38,500 nt of DNA, taken from the NCBI RefSeq assembly GCF_010501095.1, contig NZ_QVMP01000026.1, positions 4,606-43,105 on the forward strand, in the 5' to 3' direction. How positions within the stretch are numbered: the first letter of the stretch is position 1; each line of letters begins with the position of its first letter. Below the pieces are notes generated by a model. That model was not told the origin of the DNA, did not search any database, and saw only the letters and a list, made by a program, of their open reading frames with translations. This document shows, in pieces, positions 34,263-38,500 of this stretch. The translations under genes were made by a program, and so were the position numbers. The DNA is from Dysgonomonas sp. 520 (GTDB lineage Bacteria > Bacteroidota > Bacteroidia > Bacteroidales > Dysgonomonadaceae).

Positions 34263-34268
34263 CAGAGG
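34242..34268. repeat. Right inverted repeat, overlapping the AraC-type stop codon
   Basis: CCTCTGTCACT (34242-34252) and AGTGACAGAGG (34258-34268) form an 11-bp-arm palindrome with a TTAGT-type centre. The TGA stop (34260-34262) lies within it. No T-run follows on the plus strand. Confidence 0.85.
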
Positions 34269-34419
34269 CAGGCTGTAAATCATTATCTTAAGCTACAAAG
34301 ATAGGAAAAAATTCTAAAAAAGAAGTATAGTGATACATTAAAAAAGATTGGCACTTTTTGTCCGATAAATTCACACTATTTTCCGAAATCTACATACTTT
34401 AATTCATATTTTTATATTT

Positions 34420-34454
34420 TTTGCATTTCGGTCTTTATTTAATGCTTAGATTTG
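34420..34454 (+). promoter_or_regulatory. Candidate promoter of the lptD-like gene
   Basis: TAGATTTG at 34447-34454 fits TAnnTTTG. TTTG at 34420-34423 is 23 nt upstream, slightly more than the usual spacing. The ATG is 31 nt downstream. Confidence 0.5.
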
Positions 34455-34485
34455 CAGTTCAAAACGTAAGACACATTGTCTGTTA

Positions 34486-37215
34486 ATGAGGAGATATCAT
34501 TATAGCATATTTTTTGTAGTATTTGTTTTTCTACTCCCGTTTGTTGCTGCCTTTTCTTCCGCTTCGGGAAGCAGCAATCTAATGGCTCTATTCGACGATT
34601 CCTTACAGACAAGAATGCCCGATTCCATATCGGTTATCGACTCCATACCTTCGGACAGTATTCCCACAGATAGCATACAAAAGAAAAAAGACGGGCTTGA
34701 TGCGCCTGTCAGCTATTCGGCAAAAGACTCTATCGTGTTCACGTCGGGCAATTGGGGATATTTGTACGGAGAAGGAAATGTTACTTATCAGTCGATCGAC
34801 CTAAAATCGGAAAACATAAAAATGAGCATGGATAGCAGCATTGTCACAGCTATTTACGGCATTGACACGGCAGGCGTGGAATTTGGCTATCCTGTTTTTT
34901 CCGACGGATCGCAGTCGGTAGAAGCAAAGACAATGAGATATAACTTCAAAACGAAAAAAGGATATTCAACCAACTCCATCACCGAACAAGGCGAAGGATA
35001 TATAAACGCCGAAAGAGCTAAACGCAACGAAGACGGTTCTTTTTTCATTACCGACGGAAAATATACCACTTGCGACGATCACGAGCATCCGCACTTTTAC
35101 ATTATGCTGACAAAAGCAAAAGTTCGCCCTAAAAAGGATGTTGTAACAGGGCCCGCTTATTTGGTTATTGAAGACCTCCCTCTGAAAATGATAGGACTTC
35201 CGTTCGGTTTTTTCCCTTTCACCAACAAATATTCGTCGGGTGTTATAATGCCTTCATACGCAGACGAATTAGACCGTGGATTTGCCCTTCGTGATGGAGG
35301 ATATTATTTTGCCATCAACGATTATGTAGACTTGGCCGTGACAGGTGAAATATGGACTAAGGGAACTTGGGGATTGAGCGCTAAATCGACCTACAAAAAA
35401 AGATATAAATATACAGGTTCGTTCAATGCAACGTATCTAAGTACAAAACACGAAACGGACGACCCGGCAAACGATTACAGATCGAAAGACTTTACCGTCA
35501 ACTGGTCGCACAGTCAAGACCCAAAGGCAAACATGTATCGTACCTTGTCTGCCAGTGTGAGTTTCAGAACCAACAGTTACGACAAAAACCAATTGGACAA
35601 CCAATATAATGTAACGGATGGATCTACCAGTTCTACGGTAAACCTTACTCAACGTTTCCCTAACTCTCCCTTTAGCTTGTCTGCTTCCATGAGCATCAAC
35701 CAATCTACAAGGGACTCGTCAATAGCTGTTACCCTGCCGAATATGACAATGACCTTGTCTCGCATCTATCCCTTTAAACGCAAAAACGTGGTGGGAGATG
35801 AAAAATGGTACGAAAAAATATCCATGAGTTATTCCGGCGATTTCAGAAACAGCATCAGAACCAAGGAAGACCGGTTTTTCAAATCGAGCCTGCAAAAAGA
35901 TTGGCAGAAAGCAATGAAACACTCGGTTCCTGTGAGTGCCTCATTCACTGTTTTTAATTATCTGAACATCACACCATCGTTTACTTACAACGAAAGATGG
36001 TATACAAGCGGAGTGAAACAAATGTGGAACGGAAGCAGCCACGTAGCTGCCGATACAACCTACAATTTCAAGCGAATTTTTGATTATAACTTTGCCTTGA
36101 GCCTCCAGACAAAACTTTATGGTTTCTACGAACCGCTATTCAATCTGTTTGGTATAAAACGTATAAGGCATGTGTTCACGCCAAGTATTTCCATCAGCGG
36201 AAACCCCGACTTTAGCGACCCAAGATATGGTTTCTACGAAAAATATTACTACATCGACAAATATGGCGATAGGCAAGAGCACAAATACTCTCCCTGGTCG
36301 AATGGCATTTTCGGAGGCCCGAATTCGGGTAAATCGGGAAATATAAGTTTCAACTTTCAGAACAACATTGAAGCGAAAGTGAAAAACTCGAACGACTCGC
36401 TCGTTACAAAAAGCATTGTTGATAATCTGGGAATATCTTTCTACTACAACATGATGGCAGAAAAATATAAATGGAGCGACATATCAACCAACCTGCGCCT
36501 GAAACTGTCGAAATCAATGACAGTGAACCTCAACGCCACTTTTGACCCGTATGTATATGGTGTTGATAAGAACGGAAATCCCGAAAAGAAAGATCAATTG
36601 CGTATCAACAAATACGGAACAATAGGAAGATTGAAAAGTACGGGATACTCAATATCTCCCAGCATAAATCAGGATACTTTCAGTAAATGGTTTGGGAAGA
36701 ATAAAGATAAGGATAAAAAAGATGATGATCCATTGGCAGACGAAGATGAAAACCTCGACGATACGGAAACAGGAGAAGACAAATCCCGTCAAAGTTTACT
36801 GACCAAAAAGGCTGACAATAACGAGTATGATGCGGATGGATATATCATAAACAGTATAAAATGGAGTTTATCGGCAAATTATTCCATGAATTACGGTTAT
36901 GGTAAATTTGATACTGAAAAGATGGAATTTAAAGGCAGATTCACGCACAGCCTCGGTATCAATGGAGCTATACAACCAACCAAAAACTGGAATTTCAGTT
37001 TCAATACGACATACGATTTCGATCAAAAGAAATTTGCTTATATGAGCTGCAATATTTCCCGCAATTTGCACTGTTGGAGCCTTTCGGGAAGCTTTATACC
37101 AATGGGGCCTTACAAGTCTTATTTTGTTACCCTGCGTGTAAATTCGACCATGCTTCAAGACCTGAAATACGAACAACGCAACCGTGCTTCAAGCTACGAC
37201 CCTCAGTGGTATTAA
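34486..37215 (+). CDS. lptD: LptD-like LPS assembly outer membrane protein
   Basis: This 909-residue protein has a signal peptide (about 1-25). A Ser/Asp-rich linker precedes an OstA/LptA-like jelly-roll region (about 75-205), with YLYGEGNVTYQSIDLKSENI and YTTCDDHEHPHFYIMLTKAK. The stretch LPLKMIGLPFGFFPFTNKYS, GVIMPSYADELDRGFALRDG and GYYFAINDYVDLAVTGEIWT is characteristic of Bacteroidetes LptD proteins. The remainder (about 250-909) alternates aromatic beta strands as in a large barrel. A Lys/Asp-rich insertion (about 743-775) is likely a periplasmic or surface loop. The protein should insert LPS or LOS at the outer membrane with an LptE partner not seen here. The length suits the family. 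A few conserved Cys appear (TTCDDH, YMSCNISRNLHCW), which may form disulfides. Confidence 0.88.
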   Translation: MRRYHYSIFFVVFVFLLPFVAAFSSASGSSNLMALFDDSLQTRMPDSISVIDSIPSDSIPTDSIQKKKDGLDAPVSYSAKDSIVFTSGNWGYLYGEGNVTYQSIDLKSENIKMSMDSSIVTAIYGIDTAGVEFGYPVFSDGSQSVEAKTMRYNFKTKKGYSTNSITEQGEGYINAERAKRNEDGSFFITDGKYTTCDDHEHPHFYIMLTKAKVRPKKDVVTGPAYLVIEDLPLKMIGLPFGFFPFTNKYSSGVIMPSYADELDRGFALRDGGYYFAINDYVDLAVTGEIWTKGTWGLSAKSTYKKRYKYTGSFNATYLSTKHETDDPANDYRSKDFTVNWSHSQDPKANMYRTLSASVSFRTNSYDKNQLDNQYNVTDGSTSSTVNLTQRFPNSPFSLSASMSINQSTRDSSIAVTLPNMTMTLSRIYPFKRKNVVGDEKWYEKISMSYSGDFRNSIRTKEDRFFKSSLQKDWQKAMKHSVPVSASFTVFNYLNITPSFTYNERWYTSGVKQMWNGSSHVAADTTYNFKRIFDYNFALSLQTKLYGFYEPLFNLFGIKRIRHVFTPSISISGNPDFSDPRYGFYEKYYYIDKYGDRQEHKYSPWSNGIFGGPNSGKSGNISFNFQNNIEAKVKNSNDSLVTKSIVDNLGISFYYNMMAEKYKWSDISTNLRLKLSKSMTVNLNATFDPYVYGVDKNGNPEKKDQLRINKYGTIGRLKSTGYSISPSINQDTFSKWFGKNKDKDKKDDDPLADEDENLDDTETGEDKSRQSLLTKKADNNEYDADGYIINSIKWSLSANYSMNYGYGKFDTEKMEFKGRFTHSLGINGAIQPTKNWNFSFNTTYDFDQKKFAYMSCNISRNLHCWSLSGSFIPMGPYKSYFVTLRVNSTMLQDLKYEQRNRASSYDPQWY

Positions 37216-37234
37216 AATACTACATCCCGTTAAT

Positions 37235-37610
37235 TATACCAATCAGTATTTGAGTTTATTATAACAAAAACGTTGGTTTTTATTGTACAATAGTCTTCCT
37301 AGTAGGGGCGTAAGATTTTACGCCCTCATGTCAACGATATCGGGCGAAATATTTTTCGCCCCTACTTTCGGGCAGACTAGAAGCCTGCCCCTACAAACCC
37401 ACGAGGGTGTCCCAAAAGTAAGATTACACTATCAAAGTGTTACTGATTTTGTCATTGAGTCGCCTTCGCTCCTCGAACGTTGTTTCTGAGTGCAACGAAG
37501 AATCTGTACTTTCTAAAAACAGATCCTTCACTTTGTTCAGGATGACAAAAAGACATTGAAATTTACTTTTGGGACACCCTCTTAGGGAGAAGTGTATCTC
37601 AACTACTGAT
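37235..37610. repeat. Family C copy 3, interrupted by a nested family A element
   Basis: The left terminus ACCAATCAGTATTTGAG and right terminus CTCAACTACTGAT are inverted repeats of the GTAGGGGCG family. The core has GTAGGGGCGTAAGATTTTAC, ATATCGGGCGAAATATTTTT and CTACTTTCGGGCAG. TCCCGTTAAT flanks both ends (37225-37234 and 37611-37620), a possible 10-bp target duplication. A family A element (37403-37581) is inserted in its right part. Confidence 0.8.
37403..37581. repeat. MITE-like repeat, family A copy 2, with 19-bp perfect terminal inverted repeats
   Basis: GAGGGTGTCCCAAAAGTAA (37403-37421) and its exact complement (37563-37581) bound 179 bp. The interior matches 8135-8275, but about 29 nt (GAGTCGCCTTCGCTCCTCGA...) are inserted between GTCATT and CTGAGTGCAACGAAG in the left arm of the core palindrome. 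Confidence 0.88.
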
Positions 37611-37615
37611 TCCCG

Positions 37616-38293
37616 TTAATTCTTTTCTTCTATAATTTCCTGTTGGCGAATGAGTTTCCGTGAAATATCGAAATACATTCCACTTGCTTTGTAGTATTCG
37701 CTGCCATCTATTTCAAAATAGTCGCAATAACCTTTCAATGCCTGGCTATGCACCTTCGGTATATTAAAATAAGTGGATATGATGTTATATTCGTCCGAAA
37801 TATATATCACTTTGAAGGCAGTTTCCGCAGTCAGTCCGTCGCCGCTATACACAATAGCATTTCTTATTCCCCTGTATCTTTGCTGATACTTTCGCCATTC
37901 CTGTTCCGGTTTTCCCTGTTTGAAAAGGGCGTAGCTTATTTGAAGATTTGCATTTAAACTTACCGGATTTTTAGCAAGAATCCGGTCACATTCTTCAATT
38001 ATTTTCTGAAAATCTTCCGTTCTTGCCAATTGATTCAGGCGGGTTTCGTCAGGCATATTTTTTATATAATCGTCTTGAAAAGAAAATCCATAATAAACAA
38101 TGGCATATTCCATCATGGTGAATGTGCTATCAAAATCGTTATACTTTTTCAATAAAGCAGGATAGAAAAAGTCATTTTCGGGATCAGATATAATTTCTTT
38201 TATTTCGGCATAATCAATATCTAATATTTCTTCTTGTGAGTTCATTGTCAGAAATATACAACTAAATAAAATTAAGCAAATAAGTTTTTTCAT
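37616..38293 (-). CDS. Secreted DUF4919-like protein
   Basis: I place the start at the ATG at 38293, giving 225 residues and a signal peptide, MKKLICLILFSCIFLTMNSQ. A start 8 codons upstream is less likely. The mature protein has IDYAEIKEIISDPENDFFYP followed by LLKKYNDFDSTFTMMEYAIV and YYGFSFQDDY. This is the pattern of the Bacteroidetes DUF4919 family, with a TPR-like helical middle (ECDRILAKNPVSLNANLQIS) and a GDGLTAETAFKVIYISDEYN segment. A Cys at 12 lies in the signal region, but LFSC is not followed by a good lipobox context, so lipidation is uncertain. The function is unknown. Its stop codon lies within the TCCCGTTAAT direct repeat bordering the family C element. Confidence 0.8.
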   Translation of the reverse strand: MKKLICLILFSCIFLTMNSQEEILDIDYAEIKEIISDPENDFFYPALLKKYNDFDSTFTMMEYAIVYYGFSFQDDYIKNMPDETRLNQLARTEDFQKIIEECDRILAKNPVSLNANLQISYALFKQGKPEQEWRKYQQRYRGIRNAIVYSGDGLTAETAFKVIYISDEYNIISTYFNIPKVHSQALKGYCDYFEIDGSEYYKASGMYFDISRKLIRQQEIIEEKN

Positions 38294-38362
38294 TATCTTT
38301 AAAGTTATATCAGACATGTGTGTTTGCGTCGGAAGTAAAATTATAATTTTTTACTAAATACA

Positions 38363-38393
38363 AAACCTACAAAATTGTTAATTCTGTAGGTTT
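38363..38393. terminator. Weak hairpin upstream of the DUF4919-like gene
   Basis: AAACCTACA (38363-38371) pairs with TGTAGGTTT (38385-38393). Downstream T content is modest on either strand, so terminator function is uncertain. Confidence 0.4.
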
Positions 38394-38421
38394 CTCTGTT
38401 TTTATAAAATGAAGACAACAC

Positions 38422-38441
38422 GACTTCAATTTATTGAAGTC
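38422..38441. terminator. Short perfect hairpin beside the terminal repeat
   Basis: GACTTCAAT (38422-38430) and ATTGAAGTC (38433-38441) are perfect 9-bp arms with a TT loop. The hairpin overlaps the left edge of the family B repeat and may be a terminator or part of the repeat. Confidence 0.4.
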
Positions 38442-38442
38442 A

Positions 38443-38500
38443 TCTAGACTTTTTAAATTATACTTAATTTTTGAGTTTTTGTCATGTTGAACGTAGTGAA
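38443..38500. repeat. Family B repeat copy 2, cut by the window end
   Basis: Starts TCTAGACTTTTTAAATTATA. Together with the flank from 38435 it is identical over 66 nt to the reverse complement of 19075-19140. It continues past the window. Confidence 0.85.

Noticed and set aside
34242-34268. Perfect palindrome at the AraC stop as a Rho-independent terminator
   Set aside because: No T-run follows on the coding strand, and an inverted copy lies upstream of the gene, so I list it as a repeat.
37283-37489. 68-codon plus-strand frame after the lptD-like gene
   Set aside because: It spans the junction of two nested repeats.

Overview
The window looks like a chromosomal segment from a Bacteroidales bacterium. 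Dysgonomonadaceae or a close relative is my best guess, but no rRNA or marker phylogeny is available to prove it. The evidence is a hybrid two-component system of Bacteroidetes architecture, a xylR-xylB-xylA-xylE cluster in Bacteroides order with a NUDIX-type regulator, an acpP-fabF-rnc cluster, a protein with a type IX secretion C-terminal domain, an LptD-like protein of the Bacteroidetes type, and promoters resembling the Bacteroidetes -7 element TAnnTTTG. Shine-Dalgarno sequences are mostly weak. I saw no tRNA, rRNA, CRISPR array, transposase or prophage structural operon.

Layout. Positions 1-441 hold a broken GH3 glycosidase gene that ends at a repeat terminus. At 709-4710 is a giant HTCS sensor/regulator, meeting an Imm11-family gene tail to tail. 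valS follows (5491-8106). On the minus strand are a radical-SAM protein (TIGR03916-like) and its usual partner (TIGR03915-like), with a possible 30-codon ORF between them. A plus-strand operon (11303-14087) encodes three tandem secreted tail-collar paralogues and a T9SS cargo protein. purN (minus) is divergent from acpP-fabF-rnc (14886-17204), followed by guaA. An accessory block (19181-22871) holds a two-TM DKNYY-repeat protein, a NUDIX hydrolase overlapping an uncharacterised protein, and a chloramphenicol-acetyltransferase-like gene. The minus-strand xylose locus (22967-28351) comes next, then a candidate small RNA, rmuC, and a second tandem family of three secreted proteins (30375-32543). 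A repeat-rich island of about 880 bp leads to an AraC-family regulator whose gene is bracketed by inverted 25-bp repeats, then the lptD-like gene, a nested repeat composite, and a DUF4919-like lipoprotein-sized secreted protein.

How it works together. The housekeeping parts (valS, purN, acpP-fabF-rnc, guaA, rmuC, lptD) are ordinary. The xyl genes form a complete uptake-isomerisation-phosphorylation route under a probable xylose-responsive NUDIX repressor. The accessory parts are mainly secreted proteins with phage-tail-like folds, immunity-like orphans and a small DNA-metabolism pair.

The most distinctive structure is the density of small non-coding repeats. At least four families with different terminal inverted repeats occur, several carrying the same internal palindrome (GTCATYCTGAG...AGGATGAC). 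They sit in gaps of the xyl operon, in front of the collar operon, at the 3' end of the GH3 remnant, and nested in one another at 37235-37610 with a possible 10-bp target duplication. My leading candidates for undescribed biology are the secreted collar operon, the tandem VGVNTENP-type secreted family, the candidate sRNA at 28654-28727, the AraC gene between inverted repeats, and the layered repeat families.
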